Shown here piece by piece: positions 1-7,701 of a stretch of DNA of 19,415 nt; position 1 is the first letter of the stretch; each line of letters begins with the position of its first letter. This DNA is from an uncultured Solobacterium sp. (lineage in GTDB: Bacteria > Bacillota_I > Bacilli_A > Erysipelotrichales > Erysipelotrichaceae). The position numbers and the translations under genes were made by a program. The stretch is from positions 1 through 19,415 of the forward strand of contig CAJJTI010000019.1 in NCBI GenBank assembly GCA_905194705.1, written 5' to 3'. The notes below the pieces were generated by a model, which saw nothing but the letters and a program-made list of their open reading frames with translations, was not told the origin of the DNA and ran no database searches.

Positions 1-102
1 AATGCAAAATCATATTCTTTCTAAATCAGAGATTGCTTTTTTTGAAAATGAAAGATGCCTAAAGAAAAACTATTTAAAAATAATCAACCATAAAAATATC
101 AT
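1..102. other. AT-rich left edge, no gene recognised
   Basis: No open frame with a ribosome site is visible, nor any clear hairpin followed by a T-run for the minus-strand gene that stops at 103. It may be the intergenic tail of a gene outside the window. Confidence 0.4.
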
Positions 103-897
103 TCAAAAATGAAATTCATCCTCTACGCCAAGTAGCTGACTCCATCTTGCTGAAATCATTTTTGCATAAAACAAGATGGATAACCCATAGCATCCTAATG
201 CATATGAATCGTTACATTCCACAAGTAAGGTTCTACCGTCACTCGTAACACATATATCCATGCTGCAACTAGCAGGTCTATCTTCCCATTCAACAAAAAC
301 TTCTATCATTTGGTTTAAGACTTTTGAATCATAAGTGTAATAATAACTGTCATTACCAGGTTTAGCTATCATTCCATATGGCCTAACATCAATAAGTTTA
401 TCGTATGTAATAAAACATCTCCATTCCGCTTTAATATCAAGCGGCTCACTTACTAGAACTTCATAATTTTCATTATAATTTCCACATCCCATAAGATCAG
501 AAATATCTTTAATAATTTTGCCAGTAAACACTTTTGTTTTAGTTGGTTTTGCAAAATAGCCTGCACGTCATTTTTCTTCATTTGAAGAAATACTATTCAT
601 CGTATCTAACAACATTTTTCGTCCTAAAAACTCTTTTAAAACATCTGGATAATCTGGAACCAGTGGTTTAACACCAAACTTTCCAAAAACCTCATTACAT
701 TGATCAATATAATCTAAAACTATATCTTCTCTTTCTATAGAGTCATATACTTCATCTAAAACATGATATGGGATAATCTCTGCTCTCAGTTCACGAAAGC
801 CATACATTGCATTTGCAAAGTTATAACTATGTGGAATATCCATTTTCATTCCATAATCATAAATTGTTTTTAAATATACTTTTCCTATTTCTATCAC
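103..897 (-). pseudogene. R2K-type ATP-grasp protein, interrupted by an in-frame TGA
   Basis: Read as one frame this is 264 codons with TGA at codon 110 (568-570). The upstream part (109 residues) carries YIDQCN and DYPDVLKEFLGRK. Twelve open codons follow the TGA, including YFAKPTK, and they run without a break into KVFTGKII, NYEVLVSEPLDIKAEWRCF, LIDVRPYG, a DGRTLLVECND metal/ATP-binding segment and the C-terminal SARWSQLLGVEDEFHF. These match my recollection of R2K ATP-grasp ligases, which are about 250 residues with a lysine in F-x-KP just before FTG. The GTG at 531 is the valine of KVFTG, so a separate downstream gene starting there would lack the KP lysine and has no good ribosome site. 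Translation of the upstream part most likely starts at GTG 897, behind GGCAGG. The AAA+ operon upstream is closed by a terminator at 931-954, so expression needs its own promoter, which I cannot place. The interruption may be a nonsense mutation (TGG to TGA), low-level readthrough, or a sequence error. Substrate unknown. Confidence 0.75.
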
Positions 898-930
898 CTG
901 CCTGTTTATATTTAAATTTCTTTTTCACTT

Positions 931-954
931 AAAAAGCCACGTTTTACACATGGC
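931..954 (-). terminator. Rho-independent terminator of the XpaC/AAA+ operon
   Basis: On the minus strand GCCATG pairs with CGTGGC (one G-U) around a 7-nt loop, followed by five T. It begins directly after the stop codon of the ATPase gene (955-957) and separates that operon from the ATP-grasp gene. Confidence 0.75.
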
Positions 955-3024
955 TTAGATATTCGTCAAATCAAAATCTTCCAGTCTTAATTCATCCAAC
1001 TTTTGACTTGGATTTTCTACCAGACGATTAGATTGTTTTAAAATAGCTTCTTCTACAATATTTCTTGCTAGACGTCCATTTCCTGCTTCTGCAGCTCTAA
1101 CTTCTTGAACTTTTGTGAAATATTCTTGAAGAGGAAGATATGCCTCTTCACTAATCACATATCCTTTTCCTTTAGCTTGGAGTACTGCTATTTTCTGTAA
1201 TTCCTCACCAGTATAATCCGGGAAATCGATTAGATTTGGAAATCTGGATTTTAGACCGGAGTTACTTTCAAGGAATACTTCCATTTCTTTTTTGTAACCT
1301 GCAAGAATAACAATTAAATCATCACGATTATCTTCCATTGCTTTAACAATCGTATCAATACACTCTAAACCAAATGAATCTTCGTTTCCTCGATATAAAG
1401 AATATGCTTCATCAATAAATAAAACGCCACCTATTGCCGATTTAATTACACTCATTGTTAGTGGAGCTGTTTGGCCTACATATTTTGCTACTAAATCAGC
1501 TCTTGTTACTTCTACTAACTGTCCTTTGGATAAAGCTCCAATAGCTTTCATATAACGAGCTAATAAACGAGCAATTGTTGTTTTACCAGTACCAGGATTA
1601 CCGGTAAAAATCATATGTTTAGAAATAGAACTAACTTTCATACCCTGCTCACGACGTAACTCCTGCATACGGATATGACTTTGTAATGATCTAACATAAT
1701 CTTTAACTTTTACTAGACCAACAATTTCATCCATTTCTTTATTAACAGCTTCAATTTCTTCACTGCTTGTTTTTGAACGTACAAGAATTGTCTTATTATC
1801 ATTAATTACTGCTACCGGTTTATCTTCTAAAACGGTAACTGTCACATCAACAATATCAGTATTTTTGTTATCTAAAGCCATTTGACTTAATGATACATAG
1901 AAATCATCAAATAATGATGTGATTCCATCTACACCATTCATCTTGTCATAATGTTGTAATATCCATTCTTTCAAAGAACCTGTTTCTTTTAAGTTAAACT
2001 TTAAATTCTTTTTTGCTTTGTCTTCTAATTCTATTATTTTTTGTTCAATGATTTTTGTAATTTGTTCTTCACTCAACTGATCAAACGAAACAATATCCAA
2101 TACATGATATAAGAAATTAGCACCAAAGGAATTTTGTATTGCCTTTGTACCACCTGTTGTCACAAAGATTAAGTATTTTCCATCAGCAGATAAAGAATCA
2201 ATTGCCTCTTTTACTAGACCCGTTTGATTTTCCACTAATATTCCCTTGGTAAATACATATCTCTTATTTAAGATGATTTTTCCATCACAAACTAGACTTT
2301 CAAGCATTCTTAAATATGCTGGAAATCCCGTTTCAAAGTTCTCAAAACAGATGATTTCACCACGACCATTTAATGCTTGATATAAGTCCTGTAAGAAAAT
2401 CTGCTCTTGTGATCCACTTTGATATAAACTCATATCAATGGTATATATTTCATCACTTAATAATGCCTGTTTATGATATAAATCTTTAACAAGTAAAGAT
2501 AAAGTTTCATGTCTACAGCTGCCATTGGAACCTGTAATTACTGCAACATTCTTTGCTTTACCACTTTCCGTTCCCATTACATACGGACGTCTTAAAGCAT
2601 GAATCAAAGATGTTTGTGTATCTTTATTAACGATAGTTTGTGTTTCCAGCTCTTTTTCCACTTCATCAAATACAGCATTCATATCTGATGGTTTTTCTAC
2701 TACCGGTTCATTTTTTACACCATAATCATTTTGAAGTTCTGTTCTCATTCTTTCCATTTCAGATACCGAAAAAGATTCGGCTAAACCATTATCCCTGCTG
2801 ATTGCTTCCAAATCTTTTTGTTGTTTTTCGAGTATCGCTTTCAAACTGTTAAAAGATGCTGTAGCGTTTTTCAAGGTATCGGCTGTATCTTCCATTTTCT
2901 TTTTAGAATCAAAAGAAAGCTCTACTGCCTTAGCAGGTTCAATCTGTTCATAAGAACGACTCTTTCCAAGAACTTCTTCCATCAGTCTTTCTTTTTCTTC
3001 ACGTTTACGATCTCGATTATTCAT
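955..3024 (-). CDS. Two-part AAA+ ATPase, CbxX/CfqX (SpoVK-like) C-terminal domain
   Basis: A 689-residue cytoplasmic protein. Residues 1-130 are charged and coiled-coil-like. Residues 155-330 look like a degenerate P-loop domain: VITGSNGSCRHETL (162-175) sits where a Walker A should be but lacks the GK[ST] lysine, and IICFENF (224-230) resembles a Walker B without its DE pair. Residues 430-670 are an intact CbxX/CfqX-type AAA+ domain: Walker A GNPGTGKTT (475-483), pore-loop-like KYVGQTA (514-520), Walker B VLFIDEA (534-540), sensor-1 region ILAGY (573-577), arginine finger in SRF (R594), sensor-2 region GNGRLARN (648-655). AAA+ proteins of this type form hexamers that remodel or activate a partner protein. 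The ATG follows AGGAG (3032-3036) by seven bases, and this ribosome site overlaps the stop of the XpaC-like gene ten bases upstream, so the two are cotranscribed. The target is unknown. It is confidently an ATPase, but its role is inference. Confidence 0.85.
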   Translation of the reverse strand: MNNRDRKREEKERLMEEVLGKSRSYEQIEPAKAVELSFDSKKKMEDTADTLKNATASFNSLKAILEKQQKDLEAISRDNGLAESFSVSEMERMRTELQNDYGVKNEPVVEKPSDMNAVFDEVEKELETQTIVNKDTQTSLIHALRRPYVMGTESGKAKNVAVITGSNGSCRHETLSLLVKDLYHKQALLSDEIYTIDMSLYQSGSQEQIFLQDLYQALNGRGEIICFENFETGFPAYLRMLESLVCDGKIILNKRYVFTKGILVENQTGLVKEAIDSLSADGKYLIFVTTGGTKAIQNSFGANFLYHVLDIVSFDQLSEEQITKIIEQKIIELEDKAKKNLKFNLKETGSLKEWILQHYDKMNGVDGITSLFDDFYVSLSQMALDNKNTDIVDVTVTVLEDKPVAVINDNKTILVRSKTSSEEIEAVNKEMDEIVGLVKVKDYVRSLQSHIRMQELRREQGMKVSSISKHMIFTGNPGTGKTTIARLLARYMKAIGALSKGQLVEVTRADLVAKYVGQTAPLTMSVIKSAIGGVLFIDEAYSLYRGNEDSFGLECIDTIVKAMEDNRDDLIVILAGYKKEMEVFLESNSGLKSRFPNLIDFPDYTGEELQKIAVLQAKGKGYVISEEAYLPLQEYFTKVQEVRAAEAGNGRLARNIVEEAILKQSNRLVENPSQKLDELRLEDFDLTNI

Positions 3025-3034
3025 GTTAGAACTC

Positions 3035-4024
3035 CTATTTCTTTGTTGCAGAGGATTCTACCGAATCCATTCCGCCAGTTAATCCATCTTTCTGCAACAG
3101 TGCTTCTAATGTAGCCATATCTACAGATAGATTTGTAAAATCTGAATCACTCAATGTAGGAATAATATTATTTAAAGCTTCATTAATTGACTTAATTGTA
3201 CGTGATAATTGGTCCACACTCTTTTCATAGTTTGGATCTGTTTTTACAGTTTGTAAGTTCTCATAAGATTGTAAGATTTTAACTAAATAAGGTAAGTAAT
3301 ATTCATACATCTTATCTAATTTCTTTGCACTGTCAGGAAACTTATTTTCTAATATCTGTACTTGTTTTAATAATGCACAAGTCTCATATAATCCATTAGA
3401 TATATTTTCATCTGGAATATCTTCATTCAATGAATTTAATTGAACAATAAAACGTTGTGAATTGCTAACTGGTGCACTTTTAACTTCAGGTTCAGGTTTT
3501 ATTTCTGTTTTAGGTGCATTATCAACAATTTCAGCTTCTACGATTGTAGGTCCTTTAGCTGTTTGACTGCTAGTAGCTTTGCTTAACAAAGTATCAAACA
3601 CTTTATCATATGCTTCACCATATTTATTACGGAACTCATTGATTGTACCAACACGGTCACCATGACGATATACATCTAAACTGCTCAATGAACTGAAACG
3701 TTCTGTTCTAGGTATTAGTTCAATACCATCAGGCAAGTCTAAAGAGTTATGTGATTTAAAATATTTTCTCAAAAATACATTAATTTTCGCTAAATCACTG
3801 GATGTACGGCTGTTACCACTTTTCCTTTCGGCATAGCCATATGAATTAGTATTTGTACGTCTATATGATGAATTTATATTTTGATTATTATTCGCTGATT
3901 GAATTGCTTTGTATACAACAAAAGCCATTAATCCAAAAAGAATTAATCCAGGAAGTATTCCAGAACCACCAAAAATAAAAAATAAGAATATAAACCACCA
4001 AATGTCACCAGATTTACGTCTCAT
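3035..4024 (-). CDS. Membrane-anchored XpaC-like protein
   Basis: A 329-residue protein. Residues 9-41 form a hydrophobic, aromatic-rich hairpin or single long membrane segment (WWFIFLFFIF, then GLILFGLMAFVVY). A polar linker with Asn, Ser and Arg follows, then a soluble region around 75-150, an acidic Pro/Glu linker (about 160-188), and a helical domain at about 190-315. The helical domain contains ENKFPDSAKKLDKMYEYYLP and ends in ALLQKDGL. That region matches the XpaC family (5-bromo-4-chloroindolyl phosphate hydrolysis proteins), which is usually found beside the tellurite/toxic-anion protein TelA; no TelA gene is visible here. The ATG at 4024 is preferred because AAAGGAG (4034-4040) is nine bases upstream, while a TTG two codons earlier is only three bases from it. 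The next gene encodes a CbxX-type AAA+ protein ten bases downstream, which suggests a membrane anchor plus ATPase pair. The enzymatic role implied by the family name is poorly established. Confidence 0.75.
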   Translation of the reverse strand: MRRKSGDIWWFIFLFFIFGGSGILPGLILFGLMAFVVYKAIQSANNNQNINSSYRRTNTNSYGYAERKSGNSRTSSDLAKINVFLRKYFKSHNSLDLPDGIELIPRTERFSSLSSLDVYRHGDRVGTINEFRNKYGEAYDKVFDTLLSKATSSQTAKGPTIVEAEIVDNAPKTEIKPEPEVKSAPVSNSQRFIVQLNSLNEDIPDENISNGLYETCALLKQVQILENKFPDSAKKLDKMYEYYLPYLVKILQSYENLQTVKTDPNYEKSVDQLSRTIKSINEALNNIIPTLSDSDFTNLSVDMATLEALLQKDGLTGGMDSVESSATKK

Positions 4025-4051
4025 GGACAAATTCTCCTTTACGTAAAAATA

Positions 4052-4060
4052 ATTATATCA
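4052..4060 (-). promoter_or_regulatory. Extended -10 promoter of the XpaC/AAA+ operon
   Basis: The minus strand reads TGATATAAT, a perfect TGnTATAAT extended -10, with no good -35 at 17 bp. Transcription would begin near 4045, about 20 bases before the ribosome site AAAGGAG. Confidence 0.65.
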
Positions 4061-4096
4061 TAGGGAAATAACAAAATTTCTAATGTTCTCTTAATA

Positions 4097-4124
4097 TTTC
4101 TTATATTTCCCGGAAAATAAGAAA
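4097..4124. repeat. 28-bp imperfect inverted repeat
   Basis: The outer arms TTTCTTA/TAAGAAA pair perfectly, and the inner arms TTTCC/GGAAA pair with one single-base offset. It lies between the stop of the DUF1294 gene and the promoter of the XpaC operon. No T-run follows on either strand, so it is a poor intrinsic terminator. It could be an operator centred about 65 bp upstream of the XpaC start of transcription, or an RNA hairpin ending the upstream pair. Confidence 0.5.
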
Positions 4125-4376
4125 CTATCTCACACAATATTTATATAGCAAATAAGACTCCAGCAAAACAATAACTGGCATACCCAATTTGAACTTCAAT
4201 TTTCCTGTTTTATGATGAAACAAATACATCGCCGCATACGCTCCATATGCTCCACCAATTAACGCTACCATAAATAATGCTTTTTCACTGATACGATAAT
4301 TTTGATGTATAGCTTTATATTTATCTATACCAAACAAAAGAAATCCTATTACATTTACTATAAGCAAATAAATCAT
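4125..4376 (-). CDS. Small DUF1294 membrane protein
   Basis: An 83-residue protein with hydrophobic segments at about 1-16, 33-52 and 66-79. It has the DUF1294 pattern: FGIDKYKA (16-23) near the N-terminus, [19 protein letters not shown], then [16 protein letters not shown]. Function is not known for the family. The first codon overlaps the stop of the DUF1653 gene (ATGA at 4373-4376), so translation is coupled and no separate ribosome site is needed. Confidence 0.8.
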   Translation of the reverse strand: MIYLLIVNVIGFLLFGIDKYKAIHQNYRISEKALFMVALIGGAYGAYAAMYLFHHKTGKLKFKLGMPVIVLLESYLLYKYCVR

Positions 4377-4633
4377 TTTTCCACCTTTTGAAATCTATAT
4401 TTCTGTTTTATATCAGGATATTTATCATGATCCACTTCACTCAAAAACATGTCTAGAGGTCTTGCAAATACACCAAACGGTTCATATAACGCTTCATAAA
4501 TCACTAATGTTTCTTCTGTTTCTGTATGTGTAGCTAAAGTGATTATGCGATATAAATATTTATTTGTTGTTTTATCCACCTGTTCTCTTTTGAAATGAGC
4601 TACGATATCACCACTTTTAAATTCTCTATTCAT
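4373..4633 (-). CDS. DUF1653 protein
   Basis: An 86-residue soluble protein matching DUF1653: [10 protein letters not shown], the [18 protein letters not shown] core (about 32-49), [13 protein letters not shown], and a closing RFQKVEK. Family members are small single-domain proteins of unknown function. The ATG at 4633 is preceded by AAAGGAAG (4642-4649). It ends in TGA inside the ATGA overlap with the DUF1294 gene, which also shows that TGA is read as stop in this genome. Confidence 0.8.
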   Translation of the reverse strand: MNREFKSGDIVAHFKREQVDKTTNKYLYRIITLATHTETEETLVIYEALYEPFGVFARPLDMFLSEVDHDKYPDIKQKYRFQKVEK

Positions 4634-4660
4634 ATTTCTTACTTCCTTTGCGTATCCTCA

Positions 4661-4669
4661 AGTATATCA
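4661..4669 (-). promoter_or_regulatory. Extended -10 promoter of the DUF1653-DUF1294 pair
   Basis: The minus strand reads TGATATACT, an extended -10 about 28 bases upstream of the DUF1653 start. The -35 is weak. Confidence 0.5.
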
Positions 4670-4700
4670 TTTTCATCCTATACCCTGTTCTTAAGTATAG

Positions 4701-4729
4701 TTAAATGCCAAAAAACACCATGTTATAAT
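4701..4729 (+). promoter_or_regulatory. Extended -10 promoter of the IseA-like lipoprotein gene
   Basis: TGTTATAAT (4721-4729) is a perfect extended -10, with a TTAAAT -35 (4701-4706) at 17 bp. Transcription should start near 4736. This lies downstream of the apparent ATG at 4595, so the long N-terminal extension of that frame is not translated. Confidence 0.65.
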
Positions 4730-4792
4730 TTGTATAGATTAGTTTGTAACTATTTTTACAATGACACAATAGCGTGGGAAAGGAATACTGCC

Positions 4793-6190
4793 ATGAAAAA
4801 GTTTTTAACCTACTTTATCCCTATATGTATCAGTTTACTGATTTTACCCGCTTGTTCAACAAAACCAAACAATGGAGGTGACTCAATGGATTTTAATGAC
4901 GCTCTCGACTATCTGGATTTTGAAAGCTTTAAATTAATACAAAATGGCACAACTGCACAAAGTACCGTTTATGAAGGGCAAAAAACAGATACTGGTGTGC
5001 ATTTAGAATATTATATTTATGATGAATATTGGGATAACTCTATTTCTGGCTACGCAGAAAATCGTTTTACAATACGAGAAATAGATGGTGATGAAACACT
5101 ATATAAAGAAATAAGTGCTTTATTTGGTAAATGCAGAGTAGATAAATGGACTGGATTTTATGGTGAAAATCCACCAGGAATACTGGATGGATCGTCGATG
5201 AGTTTTGAAGCTATTTTAAGTAATGGTGCTAAAGTTAATGCCAGTGGATCAAATAATTTCCCGAAAAATTATAGAACTTTCTCAAATTCTATTTATGATT
5301 TAATCACTGTAACAAAAATCTCTTCCCGAACATTTACTGATGGAAGCACATATGAAATTGCATTACCTGAAAGCTGGGTAAATGTTGTATCGGCCAATTT
5401 TTCTGAAGGTTTAATTAGTTTCAGTGTCAAGCAAAATGATGGAAAAGAAATATCTTTCTTCATTATTGATAATTCAAAATACGGTTATTCTTCAGACACT
5501 TATACTGGAAGAATTGAAGCTGGTCGTCTTGTTTCAAAAGATGATGTTAGATTTATTACCATTCGTGATAATTATTCACTAAGTTCCTATCTTGATAAAC
5601 TACCTGAAGAAGTAAAACAAATATCTGAAACATATGAAGAAGATAAGCAGGCAATCATCGATAGTTTACATGGTATAAATGGTTATGAATTTAAAAAAGA
5701 AGATGGTTCAACTTTATATATGAGAGAAGCTGAAGAATTAGCTGAAAATGCGAAGATGTACTGGCTATATCTAAACTTTGCTGGTGAGTACTCTGGTGGC
5801 ATACAACCTACAGAAATTAATGGACGCAATTACAAAATAATCTTTCCTAAAGATTATGCCGTTTCCTCAATAGATGATGTATATAACATTTTATTAAATG
5901 TATTCTCAAAAGATTTCACAACTAAAGTAATTGATGAAGCAGTTAAAAATAAAGACTTAATCGAATATAACGATGAAGTATATGTTGCTTATAAAAAAGC
6001 GATAAAACCGCAATCTTATAACAGCTGGGTAAATTCTGTCATTGATGAAGGCGATGGCAAATTTACAATTGTTATGGATGTAAAAATGCCTGATTCTGAT
6101 GAACCTGTTAATATCAACCTACCTGTCGAAAAAAATGAAGATGGCAAATTTGTCTTTACTGATTATCCATATTGGGATAAGTCAGAATAG
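4793..6190 (+). CDS. Lipoprotein with IseA/YoeB-like C-terminal domain
   Basis: 465 residues from the ATG at 4793, which follows GGGAAAGGA (4776-4784) and begins a signal peptide MKKFLTYFIPICISLLILP ending in a lipobox with Cys21. The same frame is open upstream to 4595, but that stretch precedes the promoter. After the lipobox, residues about 30-155 form a beta-rich domain with a WTGFYGENPPGILDGSSMSF segment; about 160-260 is a second beta-rich part; the C-terminal 150 residues contain YNILLNVFSKDFTTKVIDEA and a closing GKFVFTDYPYW. That region resembles IseA (YoeB), which inhibits DL-endopeptidases of peptidoglycan in Bacillus. Anchoring at the outer face of the membrane fits a cell-wall role. 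Similarity to IseA is from recall of the fold pattern and is only moderate; the first two domains I cannot name. Confidence 0.65.
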   Translation: MKKFLTYFIPICISLLILPACSTKPNNGGDSMDFNDALDYLDFESFKLIQNGTTAQSTVYEGQKTDTGVHLEYYIYDEYWDNSISGYAENRFTIREIDGDETLYKEISALFGKCRVDKWTGFYGENPPGILDGSSMSFEAILSNGAKVNASGSNNFPKNYRTFSNSIYDLITVTKISSRTFTDGSTYEIALPESWVNVVSANFSEGLISFSVKQNDGKEISFFIIDNSKYGYSSDTYTGRIEAGRLVSKDDVRFITIRDNYSLSSYLDKLPEEVKQISETYEEDKQAIIDSLHGINGYEFKKEDGSTLYMREAEELAENAKMYWLYLNFAGEYSGGIQPTEINGRNYKIIFPKDYAVSSIDDVYNILLNVFSKDFTTKVIDEAVKNKDLIEYNDEVYVAYKKAIKPQSYNSWVNSVIDEGDGKFTIVMDVKMPDSDEPVNINLPVEKNEDGKFVFTDYPYWDKSE

Positions 6191-6208
6191 TTATATATAC
6201 AAAAATTT

Positions 6209-6239
6209 ACAGCGTGATAATCAAACCACGCTGTTTTTT
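6209..6239 (+). terminator. Terminator between convergent genes
   Basis: ACAGCGTG (6209-6216) pairs perfectly with CACGCTGT (6227-6234) around a 10-nt loop and is followed by six T. The T-run contains the stop of the convergent acetyltransferase gene. On the minus strand the same stem is followed by AAATTTTTG, so it may work in both directions. Confidence 0.85.
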
Positions 6240-6780
6240 ATTTATAAATATTATTCCACTGTTTTTTCGTCATTATATTTACAATACTTGTGCGATTAGT
6301 ATTAAGTTGAGTGACTGGTACATTGAAGCAAGTATGATGATAAATAAAGCCTGCTTTTTCCTGGACTCTTTTTGATCTTTCATTACCTTCGTAATATCTG
6401 CACCATATCGTATTCATTGCTAAATCATTAAATCCATGTCTTAACATTTCTCTAACCGCTTCACTCATGTAACCTTTATTCCAGAATGGTTTACCTAGCC
6501 AATATCCAAGTTCACATTCATCATCACGCTCAGTTATATCAGTTTGTGCATTTAAAATGAGTTCAACAGCACCTATCGCTATACCATTCTCTTTTTCACA
6601 TATGGCATAACATTCTTGCGTATTAAGAATATTTCTAATGATATATAAGCTTTCTACAATTGACTGATGCGGTAACCATCCTGCGCTAGGACCAACATCT
6701 TCATCTTTTGCATATTCATACAGACTTTCTGCATCATTTTCATTCCATCTGCGTAATATCAATCTTTTTGTTTCTAACAT
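6238..6780 (-). CDS. RimJ/RimL-type GNAT acetyltransferase
   Basis: A 180-residue cytoplasmic enzyme that transfers an acetyl group from acetyl-CoA. The N-terminus ETKRLILRRWNENDAESLY is typical of the RimJ/RimL (Acetyltransf_3) group, followed by ELGYWLGKPFWNKGYMSEAV (the region around the acetyl-CoA loop) and the late NERSKRVQEKAGF motif. The group covers ribosomal-protein N-acetyltransferases and many small-molecule acetyltransferases, so the substrate cannot be told. It starts 15 bases after the YoaP-like gene, with GGGGAAAGAGG upstream of its ATG, and shares that gene's promoter. Both genes being acetyltransferases suggests a stress or detoxification pair, which is inference. Confidence 0.85.
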   Translation of the reverse strand: MLETKRLILRRWNENDAESLYEYAKDEDVGPSAGWLPHQSIVESLYIIRNILNTQECYAICEKENGIAIGAVELILNAQTDITERDDECELGYWLGKPFWNKGYMSEAVREMLRHGFNDLAMNTIWCRYYEGNERSKRVQEKAGFIYHHTCFNVPVTQLNTNRTSIVNIMTKKQWNNIYK

Positions 6781-6795
6781 AAAAACCTCTTTCCC

Positions 6796-7542
6796 CTATA
6801 TTTCAACATCAGCAAGTTTTAAAAACTTTTTATCCGATTGAATACTTTGTGTTACAAACTTTCCATCTAAAAATAATGCATAAGTTGTAACAGGAGCAGG
6901 AACTTCACGAGCACTTTCTTTATCTGTAATATGAATAACTTTCAAAGAAATATTGTGTTCTTTTGCGACTTCCTGTACTTTTGGTACCCAGTAATAAGTA
7001 AATGGGCATTGATCTGTATAGTAAAGTACAAATCCTTTATCACTAACAGATGGATGTTTTGCACATTCCTTAAATTTAGGCATTTCAACGTTTTCCTTTA
7101 GCGACAAAACCATGAGATTTATTCCACAGTCTGACACGTCTGCCACCTTAAAACCTTTATAAGCCAAATATTTTGGATCAGCTAAAAATTCACGTTTTCT
7201 CCCTTCAGCACACAGAATACATATTCCACTTTTATTTTGTAACTTGGCATCTCTAATACATTCTTCCAACAAATCATTAGAATAGCCATGTCCCTTCATT
7301 GATCCAGATACCCACAAACAATTGATATATAAATAATTGTTCGCTTCAATTGGAATCCAGGCATTTTCTGCAGGTATAAATTCAATGAAACATTTTCCTC
7401 TTTCTTTACTGCGATAGAATACCAGACCTTCATCAAATCTTTGTTTCAACCACTCTTTTTTCGCAACACTTTGTTTACCCGACATTGCACAACATATATG
7501 TTCTTTATCAATATTGTCTTTTGTGACTCTGATATATTCCAT
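6796..7542 (-). CDS. YoaP-like GNAT with thioredoxin-like C-terminal domain
   Basis: 248 residues from the ATG at 7542. This start is chosen because AAAGGTGG (7549-7556) precedes it, the promoter at 7591-7619 lies just upstream, and MEYIRVTKDNIDKEHICCAM is the usual N-terminus of the YoaP family; the open frame to 7677 is not used. Residues 1-160 form a GNAT domain, including IEANNYLYINCLWVSG and GHGYSNDLLEECIRDAK (acetyl-CoA loop). Residues about 170-248 form the YoaP-like thioredoxin-fold domain with VLYYTDQCPFTYYW, where a CPFT motif holds a single cysteine in place of a CxxC pair. B. subtilis YoaP is the namesake; its substrate is not known to me. Confidence 0.8.
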   Translation of the reverse strand: MEYIRVTKDNIDKEHICCAMSGKQSVAKKEWLKQRFDEGLVFYRSKERGKCFIEFIPAENAWIPIEANNYLYINCLWVSGSMKGHGYSNDLLEECIRDAKLQNKSGICILCAEGRKREFLADPKYLAYKGFKVADVSDCGINLMVLSLKENVEMPKFKECAKHPSVSDKGFVLYYTDQCPFTYYWVPKVQEVAKEHNISLKVIHITDKESAREVPAPVTTYALFLDGKFVTQSIQSDKKFLKLADVEI

Positions 7543-7590
7543 TTGGTACCACCTTTCTAGATTATCATTCACTCTATATATTCTATTTGT

Positions 7591-7619
7591 ATTATATCTA
7601 TCACAAAGAAGGCTGTTAA
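7591..7619 (-). promoter_or_regulatory. Strong sigma-A-type promoter of the acetyltransferase operon
   Basis: On the minus strand TTAACA (7614-7619), a 17-bp spacer, then TATAAT (7591-7596). Transcription should begin near 7584, about 40 bases before the YoaP-like ATG. Confidence 0.8.
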
Positions 7620-7627
7620 TGCATGAT

Positions 7628-7671
7628 AAAATAAAAAGCTCATAGTAACATTTCGCTACTACAAGCTCTTT
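7628..7671 (-). terminator. Terminator of the first flavin reductase gene
   Basis: A 15-bp stem (7657-7671 with 7633-7647, three G-U pairs) with a 9-nt loop, followed by a T-rich run (revcomp of 7628-7637). It lies about 30 bases after the stop at 7702 and just upstream of the YoaP operon promoter. Confidence 0.8.
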
Positions 7672-7701
7672 ATTCAATCTATTTTCTAATTGTCAGAATA
7701 A

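Noticed and set aside
103..531. Treating the C-terminal ATP-grasp part as an independent gene starting at GTG 531
   Set aside because: The GTG is the Val of a family motif, the essential KP lysine lies upstream of it, and no ribosome site precedes it.
568..570. Selenocysteine or genetic-code reassignment at the TGA
   Set aside because: No selenocysteine insertion structure is apparent, ATP-grasp selenoproteins are not known to me, and TGA ends other genes in this window normally.
4595..4792. N-terminal extension of the IseA-like lipoprotein
   Set aside because: The promoter (4701-4729) lies inside it, and a ribosome site plus signal peptide begin at 4793.
7543..7677. N-terminal extension of the YoaP-like protein
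   Set aside because: It runs through the operon's promoter and a terminator; the family N-terminus and a ribosome site are at 7542.
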